A DNA stretch of 64,000 nucleotides from Brachynemurus nebulosus (GCA_035578155.1 JAPWDM010000005.1:25046877-25110876), one strand, 5' to 3'; numbered from the stretch's first letter, positions 11,866 to 25,080 are shown. Notes: generated from the sequence alone by a model not told the origin. Numbers and translations are program-made.

Positions 11866-12269
11866 TTATTCAATTTCTAAGCATCTTTTTAAGGGAAAAT
11901 TCCTCGCCACTTTGTCTTGTTAAATAACTCACAGACAGTGTATCAGAATTTTATAGACGGACATGACGAAATACTTTGAGATTTTTTCTTGCAAACTTTG
12001 ATAATTAGAATATCGTAAATAAGGGTTTGATTCAGAGTTTCCAGGCGAGTCCGGTTTTCGACCGGCCAGTCTAGTTATTACGTGGTGTGTCCAGGTCCGG
12101 TTCTTCATCCTTATTAGTCTGGTATGATTTAGTACAGTGGTTTTTTAAAGTGTGTTTCGCAAGCAGTTTTCCCTTTTTCCCTTTTTCGTTTGCCCGTGAA
12201 GAGTATTCTTGGGAAATTATTTGAAGACTTGTGCCTCAAGGTCCCGAGGTCTCGCCAATGGGTTCCGTA

Positions 12270-12606
12270 ACTGCTTCCCATTTGTTTGAAAGATGGTTAA
12301 TTTCACGGAAACTCACAATTCTTGGAGGCAATTTACATTTTAATATTCCACATCTTAATGTTCACATCTTGAGCATCATTTTGTCCAACTTTTCGCCAAT
12401 AAGGGCTAGAACTGCTTTCACATCCGTCATATTCTGCTACAGAAGCGCCTGAAGACTACCACGTCAATCGATCGCTGAAAAACTAGCAGGTGAACAAAGT
12501 TAGGCCAATTTGAATTTGGTTACCGATGCCAAAGCATGGATTGCCTCTATGAACTGTAACTTCTTTGGCCGGAAATCGACCGTTTTTCAAACAAATGGAA
12601 AGCAGT
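12270..12606. mobile_element. Short Tc1/mariner-like TIR element
   Basis: TIRs of about 38 bp start ACTGCTTCCCATTTGTTTGA and are inverted at the right end. TA lies directly outside both (12268-12269 and 12607-12608). The internal 260 bp encodes nothing. The superfamily is suggested only by the TA duplication. Confidence 0.6.
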
Positions 12607-13745
12607 TATTGAAGTAAAAAGACAGTGGCGACGCTCCGAAATAATTATGTTTCTTTTTTATCATAATAAATATTGTCTAAAAAGTACCTTGTGATATAAT
12701 AACTAAATAACTTTAAAATTAATTAACGTCAGTAACTAATAGTTATTTAACGTCATTAACGAATAGAGCAAAATAAAACGTTACAACCTTAAGTTACTAT
12801 AATTATTTTAATATATGTAGTATAAAAATAACAAAAAAGTAAAACAGACAAAAAAAGTTAAATCTAATTTTATTTCATTTATTGCAATTTTTTGATGATG
12901 TCAGATCATTTTAGTTGATTTTTGGTCGATATCAATTTTCATAATTTTAGTCACTGTTGAAATCTGCTTTAATGCGTATTTAACGCGTGCTTGGTGAAAT
13001 TTTTTATTTCTTAATCCTAAATTCATGATAACGGATTTTTTACGGCACATTTATTACGACAGTCTCTGTCAGACACTGTATTCCAATTATTACATTTTGT
13101 AGTAGACCGGTAGTAAAGATGTTTTTGTAACTTAACAAGAATAAATTTAATATCAAATTCGGTTGCTTTGATGTGTAGGTAACTGGGAATTGAAAGTTGA
13201 GGTTTGCTAACAAATATAAAAAGAAGGTAAAAAAAATAATAAATAAGAAAAACATGAAAATTTTTACTAAAAAGAAAATTTCTTTTATCATAACATCTTA
13301 TTTATTTTCTCTTCATTTTTCAGTAGTTTTAATAACAAAAAATATTGCCTAACTGGCTGCTTAAAAATTTGGAAATGCTGTAATTTAAAAAAAAAAATGT
13401 GAGTGTACCTACTTAAGACCACGCAACCAAAGTGAAAACATTTACGGTGAACCATAATCGATTCGAAGTAATATAAATATATCCCATAGATAGAATTTTA
13501 TTGAACGAGTCACGGTTATGGATGAACGTGTGAAATCAGTAACAAAAATGTGGAAAACAAACAATAATAAATTATTTTTAAACCGAGTTCAAGATTAAAA
13601 GCCATCAGATTAGAACTGTAATCGATAACCAAAATTAAAATAATTTGTGACAGAAGGTCAATTTTCAAATAATACGAATATAAATATATTCTATATAATT
13701 TTCTATATATACATTTAATATTTTACAACTGTTATTATACATATA

Positions 13746-14307
13746 GAGAAAGTTGGGGCAAAATGGTATACTTAAAACAAGAACTCTTATTTGCAGAATA
13801 TTAACAGTTTTATTCATAAAATTTTTAATTAAAAACAATATTTGTACTCTTATTTATAATAATAATTCGGGTTTTTGAGCTTTTTTTTGTTTATTCTTCT
13901 TCCTTACTCGTCTTCGCCATCTTCGGTAGAAAGGGACAAAATGAGATACTATCCCATTTTGCCCCATGTGATATATTTTTTATGATGCTTGGTGGTTTTA
14001 ACCTAAAAGAATATTACTCAAAAATTACTGGAACAGGTATTGGTTAATACCATTCCTAATAATTTAAAAAAAAGTGTATCTAACTCATGTACTTTCGTTT
14101 CTGCATATCAATAACGAACGAGTGATCTGAATAAGAATACATACACACAAACGTTTTTTTTTTTATAACGTTCTTTTCACAGTTACTCAAGCGAGGCGAC
14201 TGAATAACGAACGAATAGCATTATTGTCGACTTACAAATATGTACTTGTCATGCGCACAAACATTTTTGCCGTTCTACTCCGAGTCTCGTTTTGCCACAA
14301 ATTCCCC
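13746..14307. mobile_element. Diverged TA-flanked TIR element with GGGGCAAAATG motif
   Basis: The left end GAGAAAGTTGGGGCAAAATG matches the inverted right end GGGGAATTTGTGGCAAAACG imperfectly. TA lies outside both. An internal inverted copy (CATTTTGCCCC near 13960) and GGGACAAAATG nearby show the motif amplified inside the element. Tc1/mariner-like is an inference. 12607-13745 holds nothing I recognise. Confidence 0.45.
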
Positions 14308-14640
14308 TAGCTGTGGCTCACAGTTTTGTCTGCGTAAAAATATTTGAATTATAAGTTCAACTACTTTTAAATCAGATATTCAGATATTCTGTACGATTTT
14401 TATAATGTTATATTATATATTGATGTTATTTATAGTAATTAGCTTCGCTCGTTAAGTGACTCTAAAATAGAGATGTTGCTTGAAGTAATTTTTTGTCTCA
14501 TACTCACCCATTCCGAAAGAGAGGGGCTAGGGTCAGTAGCTGACAAGGGATTAATATATAATAAGTAATTATACTACATCGAATCAAAATATAATTATGT
14601 TACAAAGAATTAAAATTTGTCTTGCAATTTTTGCAGTCCT

Positions 14641-14824
14641 TAATCACTATAACATTATTACCCAGTGGTCCATAATCGCTCTGACCTTGCTACTCAGTGG
14701 CACATAATCACTATGACCTTACTATCCAGTGGCATATAATCACTGTGAACTCATTACTCAGTGGTCCACAATTACAATGACCTTACTACCCAGTGGTCCA
14801 TAATGACTATGACCTTACTACCTA
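14641..14824. repeat. 32-bp minisatellite, about 5.5 units
   Basis: CAGTGG recurs exactly every 32 bases (14663, 14695, 14727, 14759, 14791). The unit reads roughly CCCAGTGGTCCATAATCACT plus ATGACCTTACTA, with scattered substitutions. There are no unique spacers, so it is not a CRISPR array. Just downstream, a diverged duplication about 170 bp apart (15000-15060 and 15168-15215) shares a GATTGGGT-like and CTTTAGG-like pattern. Confidence 0.85.
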
Positions 14825-15874
14825 CCCAAGTTCCGTCTAGCTGTTTAATTTAAGCCCTTTTTGGGTCTATATTATCGGGTAATGTTGACCTCACGTTAAC
14901 TTCTTTCATAATTCAATAGTATTTGAGTATCCTAAGCTCCAGAATCCTAGGCAACCTAATATTATATAGCCTATGTCAGCCTGGAATTGTTTAACTTTTC
15001 AACTTTAAAAAAATTTTCAAAATCGTTTGGGTAGTTGATTTTGGAAGTTTTAAGGGCCCCAAGATCCAGGTCAATTTGGAACAGCTTATTTTGCAGTAGT
15101 TTATATTGGATGTTTTTTGGGTTCCCAAAACTTCACGAGACTTCATAATTTCATAAACAGTGAAACAATTTTAAAAATTGATTGGGTTGTTCACTTTAGG
15201 TGCTTTTTAGGTCTCTTTGCAAACCATTGTAAATTTCATTACATGTAAAGTATTACCGTTTTCATTGACCATCATTACAGATTTCATTACACTCTCCCTT
15301 TAGAGAATTCGTTAGGCTCTCACATTATCGATTTCTTTATACTCTTACACAGAATTAGGCTCGCTATAGAAGTTTTCACTAGAAAAATTAATAATAAAAT
15401 TATTTGTCATTTTGTAAGTTAGGATTTCCTAAATTTTTCCCCATTTCTATCCCGTTTATCAATAACTAACACCATGCAGAGCCAGACGTGGAGAGAAAAG
15501 AAACATATTTTTCCCTTTATTTTTCCTGATTTTTATCGAACGCGCGTAGAGAAAATATTAAGATACGAAATATACGAGTATGATAACTTTTTTGATACCG
15601 TATATTATTAATCTGAAGGTGATTTGATACTTTTTTGTAATACTACACGTGGCTGACTAACAGAGTTGGTAATATATCGTGTTCAACGCTTCAGTTCATA
15701 AAACTTTTCAATACCTTGTGTAGGTAAGTGAAGAATACAGCAGGATAGTTCATTTACAATATGTTGTGTTTAACGTCATTAAAAATACGTAACAATTGCT
15801 AATGTCTCTCAAAGTTAACAACGTCAGAGTGGTATTTTGAATGTACAAAATAATATTTTAAATAAAGGTACATA

Positions 15875-17047
15875 TGAGCCGTTTACTTTGAAAGTGGGGC
15901 AAGTCCATATTTTGTTATTGCGAGATATTTAAGGGTTTGCGTTTCAATAAATTTAAAAATATTGGTAAGTGTTAATAGACATATTTTTTCTACTTTGTGG
16001 TATTAGATAATGTAAGTTTATAATCCAATAGTGTTCATAGTGCTGACTAAAAAAAATAGTGGTTTTATTATAAACTAAATGGACTTGCCTCACTTTCAAA
16101 ATTAATGAATTATTGTAATCGTTAATTTGAATGGATAATATTTGAGTTTTATCATTTAAAAATAAACATAATAAAAACTTTTCATACGACAGTTCAATTT
16201 CAGAAGACATTATTACCCCCTGCCAGTGCCTTAGTAGTAGAAATGAGTGTATGAAAATAAGTATGTACTTTAAAAGGGCGACTCACTCCCTTTGCAGTGT
16301 TGCTTAAAATGAATTTGGAAATTTATTCTAATTATTTTAAACTATTTTCCTTGAAGAAGTTTTCAATTACTCAAATAGTACGATTACGTCAACACAGTCA
16401 CCCCCGTAGTTAACTACCCCTGGATTTGATATTAGGAAATTGAGTAAAAACAGGTCGATTAGATTTTTTTACGTACATTTGAAATCTGTAAACAAAGCTT
16501 TATTATATTTTATTTTTTACCCCTTTTCGCAAAATTAACCCCCAAATTTTAGCCCTAAACTACCTCTATTGGTGTAATTTAAACAAATTACATATCAATG
16601 GATAGATTTTTAGAAAAGAGCAATATTGCCAATTTAAGCTTTTGCTCTATTTCTTACCGTTTTCGAGATATTTGAAAAATTAAATTTCTATCCCAATTTT
16701 TGCAGGACGATTTCACCCCTTCACTTCACCCGCTTTTTCGAAGGTAAAAAAAAATACGTATTACTTATTTTTTTTTAGTGTTCTACAACATATCTACGTT
16801 TCATCAAAATCAATAGGTCCGGTCCCGGAAATTTTACTTGTAAGATGGACTTGCACCACTATCAAAATAAACAGATTTACAATACTGTTGAGAACTAAAA
16901 CTTCAATCTTCCAAATATTAGGCTTCTTAATTTTTTTGACTATAAATTGTTGACATATAAAAAGGTCATACTAAATCTTATCTGTAACTACCATTATCTT
17001 CATTTTTTTCAAAAATGGACTTGCCCCACTTTCAAAATAAACGGCTC
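15875..17047. mobile_element. TA-flanked TIR element with TGGACTTGC motif
   Basis: TIRs start TGAGCCGTTTA and continue TTTGAAAGTGGGGCAAGTCC, 34 bp with one difference, with TA outside both ends. Further copies of TGGACTTGCC..CACTTTCAAAAT lie at about 16080 and 16846, so the terminal motif is repeated inside. No transposase was seen; the 85-codon minus-strand frame inside is not convincing. Tc1/mariner-like by duplication length. Confidence 0.7.
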
Positions 17048-17268
17048 ATATATAAAATACAACTATATAGTCTTATACAAAAATACACTGCCAACGAAGG
17101 GTGGCACACAGCTTCCTTGTACTGGTAACAGACTTTTATCCAATCATTAAAGTCGTTTTGTGTTTAAACTGCATCTTATCTTATTAACGCCATGTCTGAA
17201 ACAAGAAAACTTTAAAACAAAGATAGGGCCACTTAACTTTCTTTAATAACTATCATTTCCACATTTGC

Positions 17269-17652
17269 ATCGAAATTTATAGGGTTCCATATATTGCCTA
17301 GCCCCCCAAAACTTAAAATTTGAGCGAAATGGGATTAGTTGTAAGATAACGATATTTAATAAGATTTCATAGTAGCGCGCCATGACCACTATTACCTACT
17401 TTGATAGGAGCCAGATCGCACAATTTCTATAAAATTTCATCAAAAATGATTAAATTGTCCCGAAGTTATGCTACTCGGTTGAATCTTCGGACATAAAGAC
17501 GGACCTACAGACAGACACGGAATCAAGATTGTTCAGAAAACTCTAAAACGTAAAACGTACGTAAAAAATTTTATTGTAGAGAAAAAAAAGTTTTCCTATT
17601 TTAAAAGTGACTACAATGCTTCCGCTACTTTAGTAATCTCGAAAGCAAAATA
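17269..17652 (+). repeat. Dispersed repeat, longer copy of 9239-9582
   Basis: The same block order as the first copy, plus a segment with ACATAAAGACGGACC and ACAGACAGACA. It ends in CGAAAGCAAAATAG. The ACAGACAG tail after an AAATTTCATCAAAA word is common in insect dispersed repeats. Confidence 0.55.
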
Positions 17653-17824
17653 GTAATTTCTGATAATGAAAAACTTATGCAATTGCTAAATTATTCCAAA
17701 AGTGAAAAATATTATTATAATGAAAATTCTATTAACTTAAAACGTCCTCCTGATCGGCCAAATACTGACTAATTTTAATCCGTCGTCAAAAATGGACACC
17801 TGGTCGAAACTCTTCATCCAAACA

Positions 17825-19740
17825 CAATAGAGCCCTTCATAAGTTATACCCTTGGGACCGACAAACCTATCATAAATTATAATTCCACGAATCTCCCACC
17901 TAAAGTGTCTTAACAAACTTGATACATGTGCGTTAATGCGTTACACATTTCCAAAAGTACGCATTAGATATGTGTTTTAACAAACCGCGCATTGCCGCGC
18001 TCACTACTACAGAACTACGCATGCGCTTGTAATTGTAGTAGGAGCAGCAAAAAGGAGAAAATATCAAGATTAGTATATGTATGAGGTTCGCCAATCAAAC
18101 AAAAAGGACATTTGATTGTGGACTGCAGTACAGCCAGGTCCGGAATAATTTTGTTTTTAGTATGTCATTAATGTTGGAAGTGAACAAAAATATTGAAATT
18201 AATAATAATATAAAATGCCCAAGTCAAGTTTTCAGAAAAGAGAATAAAAAATGATTAATATAATTTTTTCAATTAAATGTAGATAAAATAAGTATTTGAA
18301 ATATATTTATTACGGTTTGTCAGAAAAATAGATACAAATTCATTCGATAATGTTACACATGTTTGTATATTCATTCTCTGTATGTCATAAAATTCGGGAA
18401 TTATGAAACATTAATGAAAAACTCTGTCTTACTTTGTTAACTACGGGTTAATTTGGATGTTTTCAATGTTTTTAATTCAACAACGTTATTCTACATCCTT
18501 TTTTGGAAATCGAAAATAGCTAACGTCTTTATTTGATGTATTATATCGTGAATTTCCGCAATTTGGCATAGAACACCGAATACCAGGCATGACTATAAAA
18601 ATACATTGAAAAATTTTAGATGCCGGCCCTGAATTAACGAATTTCAAAGCAGTTATTAAAAAAATTAGTAAAAATAACTAAATAGTTTACCTTTGGCACA
18701 AAATAACTAACAAAATGTGACAAATTATTAAAAATAATTATATTAAACTAAATATTACATTATAATAACTAATAATTAGTTAGAAATTAAAATTTAAAAA
18801 TTTGGGGGACAGGTCTGTGCACACTGTCAACTTACCATTGGGTGTCGTTAAAGACTAGAGATTACTGTACATAAATAATTATTTTTTCATTACAGGCGAC
18901 CCCTCCCCTGGGCGCCCGATAGAGGCTTTGCCTCTTGCACCATACCGGCGGCTTCGCTTTCTGTACCGAAGGGTGGGAGCTCCACCCATATCAAACAAAT
19001 GATAACATCATTTGTTCTCAAGATATGTGAGACAAAATATATTTTGGCAAGAAACTAATTTTTTCAATTTTTCTTATTTCGTTTTTTTTCTTTTTAATTT
19101 TGCAATAAAATACTGGCGTTTTTAACATCAAGGAAGGTTCTTAGGCCATTATATAATAATGTTATGGTAAAAAATCCATATAATCTATGTTATCTTAATA
19201 AAGTTAATTCCGTTTTTTTTTACCACAAAAAACAAACCGCTAATCCGAATTTGCTGAAAACTTTACCCCGGTCTTCAGTTTGTATTAACGCATCTAATGA
19301 AATTAGTCCGGAGTTGATATCATGAGTTATTCTCGAGATATGCGAGACGAAAAAAAATTCACGAACAAACAAACGAACGAACTAACGAACGCACATACAG
19401 ACATCACGCTAAAAATGATGGATTCGGATTCTAGTGACTTTGAAACGTGGAGATATGTCAAAATTAGCGATTCGTAAAATCGGACCCATTACAATAACTT
19501 CCTATAGGAAGTTAAAAATGACAGTTCATATACAAATATTGTTGATGATTAAGTGATGATCAGTTGACGCTATAAAACAGCTGATTGCAATCCAAAAATG
19601 AATACATGTTAAGCATAGGGATCTGGTGTACCTCATAAACATATATAAACCTTGAGAAAATATAACTTATGGGAGGTTCAAAATATAACTTACGAGAGGT
19701 TTATAACTTATTAGGGTATAACTTATGAGGAGTTCTACTG
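17825..19740. mobile_element. pogo/Tigger-like non-autonomous element with ATAAGTTATA motifs
   Basis: The left end CAATAGAGCCCTTCATAAGT matches the inverted right end CAGTAGAACTCCTCATAAGT and runs on through TATACCCT. TA follows the right end; CA precedes the left, a probable mutation of TA. The motif ATAAGTTATA is repeated at least four times near the right end. CAGTAGAACC-type ends are characteristic of pogo-like elements. About 1.9 kb long, apparently swollen by other insertions such as 18885-19515. No pogo transposase remains. Confidence 0.55.
18885..19515 (+). repeat. GC-rich-headed dispersed-type repeat
   Basis: It begins with an unusually GC-rich block (GGCGACCCCTCCCCTGGGCG, GGCTTTGCCTCTTGC, GGCGGCTTCGC). 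It ends with a CGAACGAAC run, ACATACAGACATCACGC and AATAACTTCCTATAGGAAGT (which contains a 14-bp palindrome). This layout is typical of old insect interspersed repeats, but only one copy is present here, so the family is not established. Confidence 0.35.
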
Positions 19741-20169
19741 TATTATGATTTAATAAACACAATTTTTATCTTCGTTAAAAATACAAATGTATAATTTATA
19801 TTAGCCACTCTACGTATATTTATAAACAATGACGTTACAATCAAATTAATCAACATCGACTGTAGGTACCATCCGTTTGGTATCAATAAAAAGCTTATTT
19901 CAACACAAAGGCATAAAGGACGAACATGTACACTCAGAAGGAGAGATAATGAAAAATGAAACTTTGTTGACAGTGACATCGTGAGTATGTTACAGGAAGA
20001 AAGTGGAGAAAAGCGGGCGGCAAAAAATTGTAGGAAGAGGAAAAAAAGGATGTTCCTTACAGGATAAATATTACAGGTGTTGATGTCATAAAAAATTTTA
20101 TTTACTTTTCTTTCCATCGTTACATCGAAATTGTTGTATCGTCTGCCAGAAGTATATATAATAGTATTA

Positions 20170-20469
20170 GGCCGAGAGCCCGCCGTATACAAATCCTATG
20201 TATAAGGATACATGAATGACTTTTTGTGCAAGAGTAGTAAGTACTACTGCAGACCTAAAAGGAGCCACTATTTATTTAAGCTAATTTTACCCGCATCACA
20301 GAATATGACGTCAGTTCTGGTTACGATTTTTAATGTTTACGTAAGTCATGGGAAGCATGTATGAAATTTACGTCAATAGGTTGTTTTGAATCTGCAGTAG
20401 TATCACTCACGCATAAAAAGTCGTTCATGTATCTTACACATAAGATTTGTATACGATGGGCTCTCAGAC
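20170..20469. mobile_element. 300-bp TA-flanked TIR element (long TIRs)
   Basis: GGCCGAGAGCCCGCCGTATA at the left is inverted at the right (GTCTGAGAGCCCATCGTATA) and the match extends about 85 bp to a TACTACTGCAGA block. TA flanks both ends (20168-20169 and 20470-20471). It is a typical MITE with little unique interior. Two open frames overlapping it are not genes. 19741-20169 has a 149-codon minus-strand frame that I reject. Confidence 0.7.
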
Positions 20470-21092
20470 TATATAGAAAAACGTTGAGGAATGTACGCAA
20501 TTTTTTGCTTAATCGAATATCGAGCAGAACTCTGAAAATATTTTTGTAAATCTGTGTTGCCTAGAGCGTCATATATCTCCTAACTCACTCCCCTCCTAAA
20601 AAATTTAATTTAATTAAGTAAGAATTGCTAATTATGTTTGCTTTTGTAATTTTTTTTTCTTTAAATAGTTAAAATCATGTTTATATCAAATTAACGAATT
20701 TGTGAAGTTGTTGAAATATTTTTTACGGCAGTACTGTTTCATAAATATTTTATTTCTATTATTTGAACTGTTTATATGTGATCTGTTGTGATGTGATTCG
20801 GGTGATGTTGGGGTGAATATTCCCGAGGGACTGGTACGAATTAATTTGTCATTGTTCACTCGTTTGTTATGTGACAGATGATGTCTGTTTCTGGAGTTGA
20901 ATCCTGTGTGTATTTACGTACATATGTGTTTGGTTTTTCCCCATTTTTCTGACAGATGGTTAAAAAAATTTTAGTAAGATAAAGTATTATAAAGAAATTG
21001 TCTATTAAAAAAAAATTGTGTGTCGCAGAACGAAAGTGAAACTTCCTAAGTATGAAAATATAATACTAGACATTTATATTATTGGTATAACT

Positions 21093-21550
21093 CAGGGGCT
21101 TCCAAATTTTTTTTGATCTGAAAACGAAATTTTTTAAAAATTTCTCCCCAAAATATAAGTAACGAACAACAAAAAGTTGCCTCCTTTTCCTCCCCAGAAA
21201 TAAAACTGATAAGCTGACGAACAAAATACCCCTGTCGCTGCATCCTGCATAACACAGCGAATTTCCGTTTACAAAAATTAGTTTTTCTCGGAAACTAGTT
21301 GACATAGAATAATAGTTTAAAGACCTTTTTTGTGTGATTTTTTCTCCCCGTTTCAGTCTTGTAAAAGAAAGTCACAATTTTGGATAAAGCGAAGTTTTGG
21401 CAAAAAACTAATTTTTTTCACGAAAATTGCCAAAAAAACCATGTTCCGGGCATCGGACGTGCTTGGTTAACGAACGGTTTGGGACTTTCAATATTTTCAC
21501 CAAATTTCGTAAAAGTAAGACATTTCGTTCGAGAGTTATCGGGCGGAGAC

Positions 21551-21641
<91 letters not shown>

Positions 21642-21914
21642 ACCTCAAAACAATTTTCTGCCATGGTCCCGGGCTCAAGTCGCGTCATGACAGTGGCCGT
21701 AATAGCTAAATTCCATTCTGGAAAATCGCTAGTACTCTACAACTCTACAAACTCTACAACTGACGAAGTTTCACAGTCATTTTTCTTTAATATTCACCGA
21801 GCCTGAAACTATTATCTAACTTAATTTTCCCTTTTTCAGCGTGACAATCGCGGCGCTCTTCGTGAAGACTGTCGCCCCCCCTTGTCGTCGCGGCGCACAG
21901 TTTGGGAACTCCTG
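21093..21914 (-). mobile_element. Complete hAT-type non-autonomous element with (TA)n core
   Basis: The ends CAGGGGCTTCCAAA and (inverted) CAGGAGTTCCCAAA are classical hAT termini. The 8-bp target duplication GTATAACT is perfect at 21085-21092 and 21915-21922. A (TA)n run of about 85 bp (21554-21638) sits centrally. A truncated copy lies at 1848-2484 in opposite orientation, and a shorter relative at 43094-43313. There is no transposase; 822 bp is far too short for an autonomous hAT. It must have been mobilised in trans. Confidence 0.9.
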
Positions 21915-21922
21915 GTATAACT

Positions 21923-24900
21923 GATAGTAGAAGAAGATTTCTTATATTGGGTGGTTGGTCACTCACTTCAGCTAGTTATTTTTATCTTTATCCTGGCATT
22001 TCATTTTTTAAGCAGGTCTATTCAGAATATTTTAACCAAATCAGCATTTTTTCCCTAAAATCGTAGACTTTTTATTGACTGTATACAAAAATCAGACTGT
22101 TTGTACTCCACATCGTTAATAAATTATTTCTCAAAAAATTTTATCAGAAAAATAACGGCTAACTTCAAAAATGTATCACTGCTTGCATGAGGCAGAGTCA
22201 AAAGTTCAAAAACGCATCAGACGCATCACAACGAAAAATCAAAAGTTCATTTTTGCATTTGATGCGTCAAAACAATGCATCAAGAAATTTGGTGATGCGT
22301 GTCCAAGATGCATGTTATGTGTATAATGTAGAATTATAACTACTTGCCATATTATGTACTAAAAGATTCTTTAATAATTAATTATATTTTAACTTTTTTT
22401 TGTTTCTTCTCAAATTTTTAATTTTCAGATTCAATTAAAAACAAATACAATTAAAATTATAACATCAGTTGATTCAACGCCTTAATAAAGGAAAAAGAAA
22501 AAACACGGAAAGACTTGATGAATAAAAATTTGTTTTGATTTTCTAAAAATGTATATAAAATAATTTTGTTATTAATTTTTTATTAAATTTAATTATTAAA
22601 AAGAGGGAATGTTCAGAAGTTGGATGTTGGAAGGTAGGCAAGAAGTCTTAGTATGTAGAATTTTTTATTTTTATTTTTTTTATTTTCCTGTAATTTTTAC
22701 ATTATCTTTTTAATATAGCCACCTTAAACTAACGAAATGTGACTATTGAAGAGTTTATATTTCTATTTATAAGGCCGATGTGGGCATAATTATGTAACCA
22801 CATTCGATTCTTCTATTCATAAATTGAAACTGGAAACTTTCTATCTAGATAAAATAATACGTATCAAGGTGTACGTGTACACGAATGTATATACTTTAGT
22901 TATAAATTTGAAATATATTGTATAATATGATATTACTATGGCCATATAAATTTTCCTTAGTTGTACCCACGTAAACAGCTGTGCTGAATCAAAAGGAAAT
23001 TGAAACATCAGTTTAGGTGAGCTGATGTTCCCTGACACTAAGCACTGAATCGAACATATTAACATACGTTTCCTAGAGATACCATAGGCATTAAATTTTG
23101 AAGCATGACTCCATTTTAGTAAGCCCAACTTGTACCCACGGAGACTGGTTTATAAATATTAGATAAACCATTAAATTAATGGTTTGACCGCCATTAAAGT
23201 AATCTCATCAATCATTTTTTTTTGCTTCAATTTCTTAATGTATTTGTAATACACAGCACTCTCTCTAGTCGATTCTCTCCGCAATGTTCCCTGATCATTA
23301 TGCTGACTGCATTCTGTTGGAGAAATCTTTTAAAGGTTTTGCATCCGTTTCAAAAGGCTGACGCTTGCTGCTTCTCATTTTCATTAACACTCAGTTTTTT
23401 TCGATTTGGTTCACTATAACTGCAACAAATAATGAAATCAATTTGGAGATTTTGGCAGAAGTTTGTTTGAACAGAGTAAAACACATTTTATGAATCGATA
23501 TATGTTTAGAAGAGTCCGAAGATCGATATTTCGAACGCAGTCGGTACTCAAAATCTAAAAATGGAGTCTTATGAATTTTGATTAGCCAAATCTATAAGAA
23601 TTCACCTTCAAATTTCATGGCTTTGAAAATAGAAATTCTACGAAGAAGTCAAAGATGTAAAAAAAAAGTTATTTGTTATATATTTCTTATTTATCACATC
23701 AAAATCTGTTAGAAATAGGTAGCGGAACAAAAAATGGACCAAGAAATTGACCGTCAACATTAGTACAGTAACTGAAGCATTTGGCTACCAATTTTTTCGG
23801 ATGGGATGGATTGGCTTGAAATTTGAACTGTAGCTAGGGAGTAGCCCAAGAAACAAAAGTTATATAATGCCGATGTGTGCTTTCACCCTAGGGGTGGAAG
23901 GCACCCCTTCTAGGGGTTGGAAATTTTTTTATGAAAAATAACCTCACCGTTCGATAGAGGGACAAATTCTAAGCAAAACATATTCTATAAGAATTTTTTG
24001 TACAATCAATACTTTTTGAGATATTGGCGCCTAAATGTAGTCGTTTTTAGCCCAAAAAATGCATGTTTTTGAGGAATATTTCGCAAATATCTCAAAAACT
24101 ACAAGTTTTACGCAAAAAATGGTTATGAGCAAAAATAAAGAAAATTAAGTAACAAAGAGATTGCATTCTTTTTTATTTTTGTAGGTAGAACAGAACCCAA
24201 GTTATGACTCCTTGAAGTTAAAATCGATTTTGACGATAGCTAAAATCGAAACTTTCAATGTCATTTGGAGGAAAAATGAGAGGTTTTTCGAAAAAAACTC
24301 ATATTACACCTTTTAAAGTACTTGAATAGACCTTTATTTTGAGCTGTGGTAAAAGCCATTAGTATCAAAATTAACGGAGTTACATTCAAAGCAAAATGGT
24401 GGTCTTGATTTTTGAGAAAAAAAATTGGTATCAAAATTAATTACTTGACGGCAAACATTGAAACTAAGCGTAATCCGTCGCCAGTTTACTTTATTCATAT
24501 ATAAACAATGGGTTCTGGGAGTTTGAACGGATTTAGAAATTTAAATTCGAAAAAATGATTGATTTACTCTTGAAAAAAAATTTAATTTTTAAAAAAATCA
24601 TAGTTTTTCTCAAAATACTTAAAAAACTAACAAATTTATGAAAAAAATTATAGAATGAAAATTGTAGGTGTTTTCTTGCTGAAAAATTTGCTTTTTTGTT
24701 CATTGTCGTACGTCCAAATTTGATCGTTAGAAGCTCAAAACAGAACGCGAAGACTACCTTTCCTAAGCCCTTTAAACTTACAAATCTAAAAATTGAAGAA
24801 CTCAAAAAAATTGTAAATCATAAGACTTATAGTGCTTAAAATTTCCTACCAAATGGTTTTTTAAGCGAATTGATAACTTAAAAATTAAAAAAGTTATAGT

Positions 24901-25080
24901 AAGAAAATCAGTTGAATTTTTTCGGTAAAATTTTTGGAGCAGTTAAATTACCATCATCTTTGTGTATTTTTTGTATTTTTTTAATAATTTAGTCAAAAAT
25001 TTTAAAAATAAATTCAATAGAATGAAAAAAAAATTAATTATATCAACATGTAATATATAATTCACATGCTATTTTTCCAT
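21923..25080. other. Gene-poor AT-rich DNA
   Basis: No coding pattern was found. 22200-22320 carries several GATGCGT/GCATCA words. AAACCATTAA/TTAATGGTTT forms a perfect 10-bp-arm palindrome near 23163-23183. 23850-24450 has phrases such as TTTTTGAGATATTGGCGCC and ATATCTCAAAAACTAC, familiar from old insect interspersed repeats, but no second copy here defines a family. Confidence 0.4.

Noticed and set aside
14641..14824. Possible CRISPR-like array
   Set aside because: The 32-bp units are contiguous with no unique spacers, and the window is eukaryotic.
18136..18632. Possible hAT element with CAGGTCCGG and inverted CAGGGCCGGC ends
   Set aside because: Only about 10 bases match and the 8-bp flanks (AGTACAGC and AATTAACG) do not agree.
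19743..20192. 149-codon minus-strand open frame, the longest in the window
   Set aside because: It starts inside the TIR of the 20170-20469 element, is rich in Phe/Leu/Ile, and shows no domain or splice context.
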